Positions 42,497-50,495 are shown, counted from the stretch's first letter. The stretch is DNA of 64,000 nt from Bradyrhizobium sp. Arg816 (GCF_029989365.1 NZ_JAPRAQ010000009.1:62001-126000); one strand, 5' to 3'. Notes: generated by a model not told the origin, from the sequence alone. Numbers and translations are program-made.

Positions 42497-43639
42497 ATGA
42501 CGTTTCTCAGCGTCGAGCAATCAGATGGTCTTGTGTCCAGCACGTCGGGAATCGCTGTCGATTTCGCGCGTGATTGGCGGCAGGCCGCATCGCTCCTGAG
42601 CGCCGGGCATCGCACCGCATTCCAGCACGGTTACTGGCTCGGCGCATGGTACGAGGCGTTTCACGACTTTGCGCCGCTGATCGCATTGATCTCCGATGCC
42701 GCGACCGGCAAGGACATCGCCGTAGTGCCGATGATCAGCCACATCAGGCGCGGCATCCGCATCGTCGAATTCGCCGACCTCGGCGTCTCCGACAACAACG
42801 CGCCGATCCTGGCGCTTGATGCCGCGTTGGACGCGGCGGCGACGGATGCGATCGGCAAGGCGCTGGTCGACGCGGTGCGCGCCTTGCCCGAGCGCTTCGA
42901 TCTGCTGCGGCTGAAGAAGATGCCGACCCATGTCGGTGGCAAGCCGAACCCGCTGGTGTCGCTCGGACGGATCGGATCCTGCTCGCTCAACGGCAATCTC
43001 GTGCTGACGGGCGACGACTATGGAGCTTATCGGGCCTCGATCAAGCGCATGCAGATGCCGCGCTGCTGGCGGGTCTTCAGTCGTCATGCCGGCGCGCGGT
43101 TCGAGATCGCCACGGATGTCGCGCGTGCGCGCGAGCTTTTGGACGTGATGGATGTCCAGCAGCAGGCCCGCATGCGAAAGCTCGGCTCGCGCTTCGTCCT
43201 CGACGACGACGCTCATGCCCGATTCTATCGCGAGGTCGCCCGCCAGGGTATCGCGGAAGGCTATGCCGTCATCTCGGCGCTAGTCTGCGACGAGGCCGTC
43301 GTCGCCACCACGTTCGGCGTCAGGTCTGGTGCGAGCTATTTCCTCCTGCGCATCAGCCACGCCGGCGATTCATGGTCGAACTGCTCTCCGGGACTGCTCG
43401 TCGCCGAGCGCACTATGGCGGCGCTGCATGCAGAGGGCGTGCGCCGTTTCGATCTCAGCATCGGCAACCAGGACTACAAACGCCGCTTCGGCGCCGAGAA
43501 GGTCGCGTTGACCGACGTCAGCATCGCGCTGTCCTGGCGCGGCGCTCCCTATGCATGGCGCGACCATGCCGCGCAGAATCTGCGCCGCTGTCCCAGGCTC
43601 GCCGCCTTCGCCAGCCGGGCGGTACGCAAGATGCGGTGA
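42497..43639 (+). CDS. GNAT-superfamily acetyltransferase (BcsL/CelD-like)
   Basis: A 380-residue protein of the CelD/BcsL (FemAB-like GNAT) family found in polysaccharide loci. The GNAT core spans about residues 165-330 (CWRVFSRHAGARFEIATDVARARELLDVM, YAVISALVCDEAVVATTFGVRSG, LLVAERTMAALHAEGVRRFDLSIGNQDYKRRFGA). No signal peptide. Probably transfers an acyl group to a sugar or carrier-linked intermediate, or has an aminoacyl-transfer-like activity; substrate unknown. Last gene of the rightward polysaccharide block, 117 bases after the ligase-like gene. Confidence 0.85.
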   Translation: MTFLSVEQSDGLVSSTSGIAVDFARDWRQAASLLSAGHRTAFQHGYWLGAWYEAFHDFAPLIALISDAATGKDIAVVPMISHIRRGIRIVEFADLGVSDNNAPILALDAALDAAATDAIGKALVDAVRALPERFDLLRLKKMPTHVGGKPNPLVSLGRIGSCSLNGNLVLTGDDYGAYRASIKRMQMPRCWRVFSRHAGARFEIATDVARARELLDVMDVQQQARMRKLGSRFVLDDDAHARFYREVARQGIAEGYAVISALVCDEAVVATTFGVRSGASYFLLRISHAGDSWSNCSPGLLVAERTMAALHAEGVRRFDLSIGNQDYKRRFGAEKVALTDVSIALSWRGAPYAWRDHAAQNLRRCPRLAAFASRAVRKMR

Positions 43640-43724
43640 CGGAGGCCGTCCGTACCCGCGTCATCGCACTGACACAAACTCGCGATGGCGTTGTGCTTCC
43701 GGTTCTCGCGGACGTTGTGCTATC

Positions 43725-43749
43725 GTCGCCTCCGCTTTCCGGAGGCGAC
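43725..43749 (+). promoter_or_regulatory. Perfect hairpin covering the ribosome-binding site of the PCMT-like gene
   Basis: GTCGCCTCCG (43725-43734), loop CTTTC, CGGAGGCGAC (43740-43749): a 10-bp perfect stem whose right arm contains the GGAGG ribosome-binding site and ends directly before the ATG at 43750. Such a stem would block ribosome entry unless opened, so translational control is possible; none is known here. Confidence 0.6.
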
Positions 43750-44634
43750 ATGGAAGATCGTTCGGCGAAATATCGCGCATTCTATGCGCAGTTGATCTGT
43801 GCCGCAGCCAAGACGACGGATCCCCGTATCGAGCAGGCCTTTCGCACGGTCAGGCGCGAACCCTTCGCCGGACCCGGGCCGTGGTCGATCGCCGTCGGGG
43901 GCCATCCCTATGTCGTGACGCCCGACGATGACCCCGCCTTCCTCTATCAAAACACGCTTCTGGCGCTGGACCCGGCGCGCGGCCTCAATATCGGGATGCC
44001 CGGCGCGCACGCTTTTTGGCTCACCGGCTGCGGTGTGAAGGAAGGCGAGACGGTGATCCAGATTGGTGCCGGGAGCGGCTACTACACGGCCATTCTCGCC
44101 GAGCTCACGGGACCTTCGGGCCGTGTCCATGCCTATGAGATCGACGAACGCCTGGCGGCACTCGCGCGCGAAAATCTGAAGGACATCCCGCATGTCGAGC
44201 TGGAAGATCGCTCGGGCATCGCGTCCGATCTGCCTGCCGTGGACGTGATCTATGTCTGCGCTGGCGCGGCGCAGCCGGCCACGGAATGGCTCGATGCGCT
44301 GCGGCCCGGCGGCCGGCTGGTGTTTCCGTTGGCGCCGGAGGGCATGCTCGGTGGCATGTTGATGATCACGCGCCCGGACGAGGGCGCGGTCTGGCCGGCG
44401 AAATTCCTGAGTCGAGCCCAATTCATCGGCTGCGCGGGACTGCAGGACGCGGACGCCGCCCAACGATTAGCCGAGGCGTTCGCGAAAGGATGGGAGAGCG
44501 TGCAGTCTCTGCGTAGAGCGGCCGCTCCGGACGAGACGTGCTGGTTTGCCGGTGAGGGCTGGTGGCTCTCGACGGCTGCGGCACCCGTCCCGACGGATTC
44601 AATCAAGCCCCACGCCGACCTCACGCAGGCATGA
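43750..44634 (+). CDS. PCMT-like SAM-dependent methyltransferase
   Basis: A 294-residue protein of the protein-L-isoaspartate O-methyltransferase (PCMT) superfamily. SAM motif I is clear: VIQIGAGSGYYTAILAELTGPSGRVHAYEIDERL (about residues 98-131), and DVIYVCAGAAQPATEWLDALRPGGRLVFPL follows. The usual substrate loop (pattern like IPIGxGxTISQP) is replaced by PDDDPAFLYQNTLLALDPARGLNIGMPGAHAFWL, so canonical isoaspartyl repair is doubtful. Start at 43750 is set by GGAGG inside a hairpin. Stands alone: the polysaccharide block ends 110 bases before it and a terminator follows. Confidence 0.82.
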   Translation: MEDRSAKYRAFYAQLICAAAKTTDPRIEQAFRTVRREPFAGPGPWSIAVGGHPYVVTPDDDPAFLYQNTLLALDPARGLNIGMPGAHAFWLTGCGVKEGETVIQIGAGSGYYTAILAELTGPSGRVHAYEIDERLAALARENLKDIPHVELEDRSGIASDLPAVDVIYVCAGAAQPATEWLDALRPGGRLVFPLAPEGMLGGMLMITRPDEGAVWPAKFLSRAQFIGCAGLQDADAAQRLAEAFAKGWESVQSLRRAAAPDETCWFAGEGWWLSTAAAPVPTDSIKPHADLTQA

Positions 44635-44644
44635 CGGACCGCTC

Positions 44645-44678
44645 GCGGGCGGCATTCCCGAATGAGAATGCCGCCCGC
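44645..44678. terminator. Bidirectional hairpin between convergent genes
   Basis: GCGGGCGGCATTC (44645-44657), 8-base loop, GAATGCCGCCCGC (44666-44678): a 13-bp perfect stem between the ends of the PCMT-like gene and wrbA. No long T run on either side. Confidence 0.65.
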
Positions 44679-44735
44679 GTCGCATCAGCCATGCAGTCGT
44701 TCGTCAAGCTTAGCTGCGAGGTTCAGCCATGTAGC

Positions 44736-45335
44736 TCAGCCATGAAGTTTCCTGGCGGTCTCCGCGATCTGGCGCCCCTGATAGCGCGCGCCGGCGAGCT
44801 CGTTGGCGCTGGGCTGGCGGCTGCCGTCGCCGCCGGTGATCGTGGTGGCGCCGTAGGGGGCGCCGCCGGTGACCTCGTCGAGCTTCATCTGGCCGGCAAA
44901 GCCGTAATTCATGCCGACCACGACCATGCCGAAATGCAAGAGGTTCGTGATGATCGAGAACAGCGTCGTCTCCTGGCCGCCATGCTGGGTCGCGCTCGCA
45001 GTGAAGGCGCCACCGACCTTGCCGTGCAGCGCGCCCTTGGCCCAGAGCCCGCCGGCCTGGTCCAAAAAGTTCGCCATCTGCGAGGCCATGCGGCCGAAAC
45101 GGGTGCCGGTGCCGACGATGATTGCGTCGTAATTGGCGAGATCCTCGATCTTGGCGACGGGGGCTGCCTGATCGACCTTGTAATAGGACGCTTTGGCGAC
45201 CTCGGCCGGCACCAGCTCGGGCACGCGCTTGATGTCGACGGTGGCGCCGGCCTCGCGCGCGCCTTCGGCGACGGCGTTGGCCATCGCTTCGATGTGGCCA
45301 TAGGCGGAATAATAGAGGACGAGAACTTTGGTCAT
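44736..45335 (-). CDS. wrbA: NAD(P)H:quinone oxidoreductase, WrbA type
   Basis: A 199-residue flavodoxin-like FMN enzyme that reduces quinones by two electrons, avoiding semiquinone radicals. KVLVLYYSAYGHIEAMANAVAEGA (residues 3-26) is the FMN phosphate loop, YDAIIVGTGTRFGRMASQMANFLDQAGGLWAKG (about 68-100) and ASATQHGGQETTL the second half of the site, and PYGATTITGGDGSRQPSANELAGARYQG the WrbA-specific end. Downstream of pirin and SDR genes on the same strand, 46 bases after the pirin gene; together they look like a response to quinones or other electrophiles. Confidence 0.95.
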   Translation of the reverse strand: MTKVLVLYYSAYGHIEAMANAVAEGAREAGATVDIKRVPELVPAEVAKASYYKVDQAAPVAKIEDLANYDAIIVGTGTRFGRMASQMANFLDQAGGLWAKGALHGKVGGAFTASATQHGGQETTLFSIITNLLHFGMVVVGMNYGFAGQMKLDEVTGGAPYGATTITGGDGSRQPSANELAGARYQGRQIAETARKLHG

Positions 45336-45381
45336 GGTGGTCTCCGCTGGGATTACGTGAGGTGATTGGTTGCTTGGATCG

Positions 45382-46080
45382 TTACGCCGCGTCGACGAGC
45401 ACGAGCTCGGAGTCTTCGAGAGCCGTGATCTTCAGCTTGTCCTCGTCGCGGATCGCGGCGCCGTCGCGGGCGTTGACGCGCACGCCGTTGATTTCGACCG
45501 CGCCCGCCGCCGGCACGAGATAAAGGTGGCGCGACTTCTGAGCTGAATACTCAGCCGTTTCGCCGGCCTTCAGTGTGGTCGCCAGCACACGCGCATCGGC
45601 GCGGATCGGCAAGGCGTCCTTGTCGTTCTCGTCGCCGCTCGCGATGGTGACGAGCTTGCCGGAGCGGTCCGCCTTCGGAAACGGCTTCGAGCCCCAGGTC
45701 GGCTGGCCCCCGCGCGCCACAGGTTCGATCCAGATCTGGAAGATCCGGGTCTTGGTCGGCTCGAGATTGTATTCGGAGTGGCGGACGCCGCTGCCAGCGC
45801 TCATCACCTGCACGTCGCCCGCTTCGGTGCGGCCCTCGTTGCCGAGGCTGTCCTGATGGGTGATCGCGCCCTCGCGCACATAGGTGATGATTTCCATGTT
45901 GGCGTGAGGATGGGCGGGAAAGCCGGTGTCCGGCGCGATCTCGTCGTCGTTCCACACCCGCAAGGCGCCGTGACCCATGTTGTTCGGGTCGTAATGGCCA
46001 GCGAAGGAGAAATGATGCTTGGCCTTGAGCCAGCCGTGATCGGCGCCGCCGAGCTTTGCGAAAGGTCTGAGTTCGATCAT
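45382..46080 (-). CDS. Pirin family protein (quercetin 2,3-dioxygenase-like, YhhW type)
   Basis: A 232-residue bicupin. The N-terminal cupin keeps the metal ligands His-x-His...His...Glu (PAHPHANMEIITYVREGAITHQDS and GVRHSEYN, about residues 55-105). C-terminal cupin is shorter, as in YhhW. Members of this group cleave quercetin in vitro and are metal-dependent, but their cell role is uncertain. Its position between wrbA and an SDR gene, near a LysR gene of the aromatic/electrophile-sensing kind, supports a redox or aromatic-detoxification role. Start at 46080, with 49 bases to the SDR gene upstream. Confidence 0.92.
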   Translation of the reverse strand: MIELRPFAKLGGADHGWLKAKHHFSFAGHYDPNNMGHGALRVWNDDEIAPDTGFPAHPHANMEIITYVREGAITHQDSLGNEGRTEAGDVQVMSAGSGVRHSEYNLEPTKTRIFQIWIEPVARGGQPTWGSKPFPKADRSGKLVTIASGDENDKDALPIRADARVLATTLKAGETAEYSAQKSRHLYLVPAAGAVEINGVRVNARDGAAIRDEDKLKITALEDSELVLVDAA

Positions 46081-46129
46081 CTGCGTAATTCCTTGTGTAA
46101 TTCCTTGGGTTGAATGGGTGGCGCCTGGA

Positions 46130-46882
46130 TCAGGCGCCGAACCCGCCGTCGACGTTGAGCACCGTGCCGGTGACGAAGGAGGCTTCCGGGCTAGCGAGGA
46201 ACACGACGCCGGCGGCGACTTCCTCGGGGCGGCCGAAGCGCTGCAGCGCGTGCTGCTTGCGCTGCGTCTCGGCGAACTCGCCGCCGTCCTTCGGGTTCAT
46301 GTCGGTGTCGATCGAGCCGGGCTGCACCACGTTCACGGTGATGCCGCGCGGGCCGAGGTCGCGTGCCGCGCCCTTGGTGTAGCCGACGACGGCCGCCTTG
46401 GTGGCGACGTAGTCGGCAAGGCCCGGGAACGAGGCACGGTCGGCGAGCATGGAGCCGACGGTAACGATGCGGCCGCCTTCGCCCATCAATTGCGAGGCCG
46501 CGCGGATCGCCGCGATCACGCCGTGCACGTTGATGGAATCCTGCCGTTCAAGCGCAGCCGTATGGGCGTTCGCATCGTCGATCGCGCCGCCCGCGGCAAC
46601 GCCGGCATTGTTGACGAGGATGTCGAGATGGCCGAATTCCCTGGCGACGTCGTTGACGAGCTGCGTCACGTCCTTGGCCGAGGCCTGGTCGGCCTTGAAA
46701 GCGCGAGCCTTGACGCCGCGGGCCTTGAGCTCGGTAACGACCGCCTCGGCCTTTTCGGGCGAGGCGACATAGCTGATGGCGACATCCGCGCCTTCATTGG
46801 CGAGAGCGCGGGCCGAGGCCGCGCCGATGCCGCGCGAGCCGCCGGTGACGAGGGCAACCTTGCCTGAGAGCTTCTTGGTCAT
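46130..46882 (-). CDS. Short-chain dehydrogenase/reductase (FabG-like)
   Basis: A 250-residue SDR. Cofactor motif VTGGSRGIGAASARALANEG (about residues 11-30), NNAG in ILVNNAGVAAGG, catalytic Ser in VTVGSMLADR, and Tyr/Lys in LADYVATKAAVVGYTKG (about 154-158). The C-terminus GTVLNVDGGFGA is classical. Reduces a ketone or aldehyde with NAD(P)H; not linked to fatty acid synthesis here. Start at 46882 follows a GGAGA ribosome-binding site. Divergent from the LysR gene at 47002 (119-base gap) and first of the SDR-pirin-wrbA run. Confidence 0.93.
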   Translation of the reverse strand: MTKKLSGKVALVTGGSRGIGAASARALANEGADVAISYVASPEKAEAVVTELKARGVKARAFKADQASAKDVTQLVNDVAREFGHLDILVNNAGVAAGGAIDDANAHTAALERQDSINVHGVIAAIRAASQLMGEGGRIVTVGSMLADRASFPGLADYVATKAAVVGYTKGAARDLGPRGITVNVVQPGSIDTDMNPKDGGEFAETQRKQHALQRFGRPEEVAAGVVFLASPEASFVTGTVLNVDGGFGA

Positions 46883-47001
46883 TGGATTTCTCCATTCCGT
46901 GGGTTTGCGATTGACCCTTGGATAAGCCTCCGCCTGTGGTATAGAAATAGAAACTGTTGAAACGCATTGTTTCCTTAAATATCCCAATTGGACCGGCTCC
47001 C

Positions 47002-47940
47002 ATGGCAAAACTCCCCGATTTCGAGGCGCTCGCGATTTTCGCAAAAGTCGTGGAATTACGGTCGTTTGCAGGGGCCGCGAGCGAACTTGCGATGTCCAAG
47101 GCAACGGTGTCCAAGGCGGTCACGCGGCTGGAGGAACGGCTCGGCGCCCGGCTGTTCAACCGCACCTCGCGGCGGCTGGCGCTGACCGACGCCGGGCACA
47201 AGCTCGCCGAACGCGCCACGCGTCTGCTCGTCGACGGCGAGGCGGCCGAGAACGAGGCGCTGGCGCAATCGGTGGCGCCGCGCGGCCTGGTCCGGCTCGC
47301 CGTGCCCATGACGTTCGGGATCAAGGCGGTGGCGCCGCTGCTGCCGGAGTTCTTCGAAACCTATCCGGAGGTCTCGGTCGATCTGCATCTGAGCGATGCG
47401 ACCATCGATCTGATCGGCGAGGGTTTTGACATGGCGGTGCGGATCGCGCGGCTGCCGGACTCTTCGCTGATTGCGCGGCGGCTCTTCACCATGCCGCGCT
47501 TCACGGTGGCCGCGCCGTCCTATCTCAAGAAGCATGGTCGGCCGACGCATCCGATGCATCTCGCCGAACACAAATGCTTCAGCTACGCCTATCTCTCGAC
47601 GCCCAATGTCTGGAACTACACCAATTCGGCAGGCGAGCAGGCGAGCGTCCGTCCGGGCGGACAGCTTCGCGTCAACAACGGTGAAGCCGTGATGCCGGCG
47701 CTGATCGCCGGTCTCGGCATCGCCGAGCTGCCCGAGTTCATCGTCGGCGAGGCGATTTCGTCCGGCGAGGTTGAGGTGATCCTGAAAGACTGGAAGCAGG
47801 CCGAAGGTGCCGTGCATCTGGTGACCCCACCCGGCGGCCCGCGCCCCGCACGCGTCGAGGCGCTCGGTGACTTTCTCGCAGCGAAGCTGCCGGGCACCTG
47901 CAAGCGGCGGCCGAAGAAGGGTGTCAACAAAGCGGGGTAG
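47002..47940 (+). CDS. LysR-family transcriptional regulator
   Basis: A 312-residue LysR protein. HTH residues about 1-62 (LPDFEALAIFAKVVELRSFAGAASELAMSKATVSKAVTRLEERLGARLFNRTSRRLALTDAG), effector domain from about 90 (PRGLVRLAVPMTFGIKAVAPLLPEFF). Lys/Pro-rich C-terminus. The ATG at 47002 is preferred to 46957 because the helix-turn-helix begins there. Divergent from the SDR gene and therefore the likely regulator of SDR-pirin-wrbA. Followed by REP units and the RAYT gene. Confidence 0.93.
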   Translation: MAKLPDFEALAIFAKVVELRSFAGAASELAMSKATVSKAVTRLEERLGARLFNRTSRRLALTDAGHKLAERATRLLVDGEAAENEALAQSVAPRGLVRLAVPMTFGIKAVAPLLPEFFETYPEVSVDLHLSDATIDLIGEGFDMAVRIARLPDSSLIARRLFTMPRFTVAAPSYLKKHGRPTHPMHLAEHKCFSYAYLSTPNVWNYTNSAGEQASVRPGGQLRVNNGEAVMPALIAGLGIAELPEFIVGEAISSGEVEVILKDWKQAEGAVHLVTPPGGPRPARVEALGDFLAAKLPGTCKRRPKKGVNKAG

Positions 47941-47946
47941 ATCCCT

Positions 47947-48047
47947 TGGTGGGCACGGCGCGTTGCGCCTTTGCCCACCCTACGTGATCTCGCTAGTCTA
48001 TCCTGCAAACGGCTATCGTAGGGTGGGCAAAGCGAAGCGTGCCCACG
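47947..48047. repeat. REP pair (GTAGGGTGGGC family) upstream of the RAYT gene
   Basis: Left unit TGGTGGGCACGGCGCGTTGC...TTGCCCACCCTAC (47947-47983) and right unit GTAGGGTGGGCAAAGCGAAG plus CGTGCCCACG (48018-48047), in inverted order to the pairs at 18 and 23 kb (outer ends are the GTGGGC sides). Right unit ends 22 bases before the RAYT start and is an exact inverse match to the 48593-48622 unit. Confidence 0.9.
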
Positions 48048-48069
48048 CCTTTGCTTGATGGGATCGCAG

Positions 48070-48591
48070 ATGTCTCGATATCGGCGCGCACAGGGCAGCA
48101 CGTTCTTCTTCACGGTCGTGCTCGCCGACCGTTCAAGCACTCTTCTCGTTGATCAAGTTGATCGCCTGAGGCGAATTTATCAGACCGTCCAGCAGCGCCG
48201 CCCGTTCGAGACGGTCGCTATCTGTATCCTGCCCGACCATGTCCATGCCATTTGGTCGCTTCCAGACCACGACGTCGATTTTTCGTCGCGTTGGAATCTG
48301 ATCAAAGGCGGCTTTTCCCGAGGGTTGGAGCCGCAGGAATCCTCGGCAAGCAAGCTTCTCAAGCGTGAGAAAGGCATTTGGCAGCGCCGGTACTGGGAGC
48401 ACGCCATTCGCGACGACACCGATTTGGAGCGTCACGTTGATTACATTCACATCAATCCAGTGAAGCACGGTCTCGTCAGGCGTGTGCGCGATTGGTCTTT
48501 CAGCAGCTTTCATCGCTATGTTGAGCAGGGCACCCTTCCCGTGGATTGGGGAGGGGATGTGCGGGATATCGCGGGGCAATTCGGCGAATGA
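48070..48591 (+). mobile_element. REP-associated tyrosine transposase (RAYT), Y1/TnpA-REP family
   Basis: A 173-residue single-domain HUH nuclease of the IS200/IS605-like RAYT group. Marks: MSRYRRAQGSTFFFTVVLADR at the N-terminus, the metal-binding His pair in ILPDHVHAIWSLPD (HVH flanked by hydrophobics, about residues 56-66), WQRRYWEHAIRDDTDLERHVDYIHINPVKHGLV with the nucleophilic Tyr in HVDYIHINP (about residue 125), and WSFSSFHRYV. The ATG at 48070 is preferred to 48058 since family members begin just before YRRA and GGGA precedes it. Bracketed by REP hairpins 22 bases upstream and 1 base downstream. RAYTs are usually single-copy and domesticated. Confidence 0.92.
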
Positions 48592-48592
48592 T

Positions 48593-48622
48593 GGTGGGCA
48601 CGCTTCGCTTTGCCCACCCTAC
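48593..48622. repeat. REP unit directly after the RAYT gene
   Basis: GGTGGGCACGCTTCGCTTTG plus CCCACCCTAC, one base after the RAYT stop codon; exact inverse match to the unit at 48018-48047, and identical to the right units at 18121-18150 and 23792-23821. The GTAG foot faces away from the gene on both sides, giving the layout of a RAYT element. Confidence 0.9.
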
Positions 48623-48644
48623 GGCATCTCGCCTTGTCGTTCGA

Positions 48645-48902
48645 CTACGACACCTTCACGCCGTTGATCGCGACAATGCGCAAGGCTGGCTTCAGCGTCC
48701 CCTCCAGCTGCGTCTTCAATTCGTGCACGCGTGGGTCGTTCGAGCGTGCCGCGCAGGCGGCGTATTGATGGACCGATTGCGCCAGCGCGCGCCGCGCTTC
48801 CGGTGTTCGCGTCAATTCGGGCTTTGAAAGCCGTAGGACGATCGCTGCGAGATTCACCAGCATCTCGTCCAGGGCGACGTCGATGGTCGCAAGATTCCGC
48901 AT
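48645..48902 (-). CDS. Hypothetical small helical protein, 85 aa
   Basis: No family recognised. The sequence is Ala/Leu-rich and probably all helical (LATIDVALDEMLVNLAAIVLRLSKPELTRTPEARRALAQSVHQYAAC), ending AINGVKVS. A GGGAG ribosome-binding site 6-7 bases before ATG 48902 supports this frame; the GTG one codon earlier is an alternative. An overlapping 96-codon frame on the same strand has Arg/Gly-rich shadow composition. Convergent with the RAYT gene across the REP unit. Confidence 0.6.
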   Translation of the reverse strand: MRNLATIDVALDEMLVNLAAIVLRLSKPELTRTPEARRALAQSVHQYAACAARSNDPRVHELKTQLEGTLKPALRIVAINGVKVS

Positions 48903-49047
48903 CACTCACTCCCTCAAGAGGGCAACAGCGGGTTCACGGATGCGTTCCTGACGGGGCCGGACATGGTCAATGCTTCGTTAATGCCTTGTTCTTGCCGCGT
49001 GGCACGCTAGGCTGGCGAAACAAAAGAAAATCGGGGGCGAGGGGACC

Positions 49048-50037
49048 ATGATGGATCGACGCGATCTCTTGCGTGCCGCTGCGGCATTGCCGCTGTTGCG
49101 GGCTGCCTTACCTGACAAGGCCTTCGCGCAAGCCTATCCGGTGCGCAACATCACCATGATCGTGCCGTTTCCGGCCGGCGGACAGGCCGATCTCGCCGCG
49201 CGCCCGGTGGCGATGGCGCTGGAGCGGATTCTCGGCAAGCCCGTCATCGTCGACAACCGCGCCGGCGGCGGCGGCGGATCGGTCGGCAATGCCGCGGCGG
49301 CGCGCGCAGAGCCCGACGGCTATACGCTGCTGATGACACTGTCCTCGCTCGCGGTGCTCCCCGAGGCCGACCGGCTGTTCGACCGCCCCGTCGCCTACGA
49401 GGTCTCGCAGTTCATGCCGATCGCGCGCGTTCTGGCCGATCCCACGCTGCTCGCGGTGCCGGCCTCGGCGCCGTGGAAGACGGCGCAGGATTTCGTCGAA
49501 GATGCGAAGAGGCGGCCGGGCCAGATCACCTACGGCTCGTCCGGTCCTTACGGGACGCTGCATGTCGCGATGGAGATGTTCGCGAGCAGCGCCGATATCA
49601 AATTGCTGCATGTTCCGTTCCGCGGCGCGGGCCCGGCGCTGACCGCGCTGCTCAGCGGCACCGTGCAGGCGATAGCAGCCGCGCCCGGCACGCTGAAGCC
49701 GCAGGTCGACGACGGCAAGCTGCGCGTGCTCGGCAATTGCGGCGCACAGCGCATCGCGAGCTTCCCCGACGTTCCGACCTTCCAGGAGCTCGGCTACAAG
49801 GACGTCGAGATGTACATCTGGGCCGGGCTCTTTGCACCGAGTGCTCTTCCTGCGCCGGTCGCGAGCCGCCTGCGCGAAGCGATGGCGCAGGTGATGACGA
49901 GCCCGGATGTGCTCAGGAGCTTCGAGGCCTCGGGCAGTCTGGCCGCCTATCAGGACGCGCCGGCATTCTCGCAATTCGTGGCGACGGACAGCGCGCGGCT
50001 GATCGCGGCGGTGAAGAAGATCGGCCGGGTGGAATAG
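49048..50037 (+). CDS. Tripartite tricarboxylate transporter (Bug-family) substrate-binding protein
   Basis: A 329-residue periplasmic binding protein of the TctC/Bug family, binding a carboxylate or similar. Signal with a twin-Arg-like start (MMDRRDLLRAAAALPLLRAALPDKAFAQAYP). Family marks: NITMIVPFPAGGQADLAARPVAMALERILGKPVIVDNRAGGGGGSVGNAAAARAEPDGYTLL (about residues 33-95), and GVPFRGAGPALTALLSGTVQAIAA later. No TctA or TctB membrane genes are in the window, so it is an orphan, as is common in this family. Start at 49048 or 49051 (two Met codons). Confidence 0.93.
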   Translation: MMDRRDLLRAAAALPLLRAALPDKAFAQAYPVRNITMIVPFPAGGQADLAARPVAMALERILGKPVIVDNRAGGGGGSVGNAAAARAEPDGYTLLMTLSSLAVLPEADRLFDRPVAYEVSQFMPIARVLADPTLLAVPASAPWKTAQDFVEDAKRRPGQITYGSSGPYGTLHVAMEMFASSADIKLLHVPFRGAGPALTALLSGTVQAIAAAPGTLKPQVDDGKLRVLGNCGAQRIASFPDVPTFQELGYKDVEMYIWAGLFAPSALPAPVASRLREAMAQVMTSPDVLRSFEASGSLAAYQDAPAFSQFVATDSARLIAAVKKIGRVE

Positions 50038-50132
50038 GTTCCCGCCGCACTTTCACATTTTTTTGTTGGTTCAGAACCTGACCGCGTCTCATTGATTGAA
50101 GACAAATCAAGGGAAACGAGAAGGATCGGGAC

Positions 50133-50495
50133 ATGCGAACAGAGCGAATTGCGCTGGGTCTGGCGCTTGCAGTCAGCGGCATCGTCGCGCAGGGCGCGGC
50201 GTCAGCCCAGGACTATCGCGGCACAATGGAACAGCAGATGGCGTGCACGCCGGATGTCTGGCGCCTTTGCAGCGACCAGATTCCGGATACGAACCGCATC
50301 GTGGCCTGCCTGCAGCAGAACACGCCGCAGCTTTCGAGCGCATGCCGGGCGGTGTTCCAGTCGAACAACCAGGCTCAGCCGCAGCAGCCGGTCCCGCGCG
50401 GCCGGGCTGTGCCGCCGCCGCGCTACAACAATGCGCCGCCGCCTGTCGCCGCGCCACCACCGCCGCGACCCTATTATGATGATGACAACGACTAG
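50133..50495 (+). CDS. Small exported Cys-containing protein with Pro-rich tail
   Basis: A 120-residue secreted protein. Residues 1-25 are a Sec signal peptide (ending ASAQ). The short folded part (about 30-75) has four Cys in the pattern CTPDVWRLCSDQIPD...IVACLQQNTPQLSSACRAVF, resembling the Cys-rich repeat seen in Golgi-apparatus-like/rhizobial secreted proteins. The last 45 or so residues are Pro/Ala/Arg-rich and end in an Asp tail. Function unknown; disulfides in the periplasm are likely. Confidence 0.8.
   Translation: MRTERIALGLALAVSGIVAQGAASAQDYRGTMEQQMACTPDVWRLCSDQIPDTNRIVACLQQNTPQLSSACRAVFQSNNQAQPQQPVPRGRAVPPPRYNNAPPPVAAPPPPRPYYDDDND

Noticed and set aside
48619..48909. A 96-codon minus-strand frame overlapping the small gene at 48645-48902
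   Set aside because: The overlapping frame has a ribosome-binding site and plausible helical protein; this one is Arg/Gly/Ala-rich with no such site.
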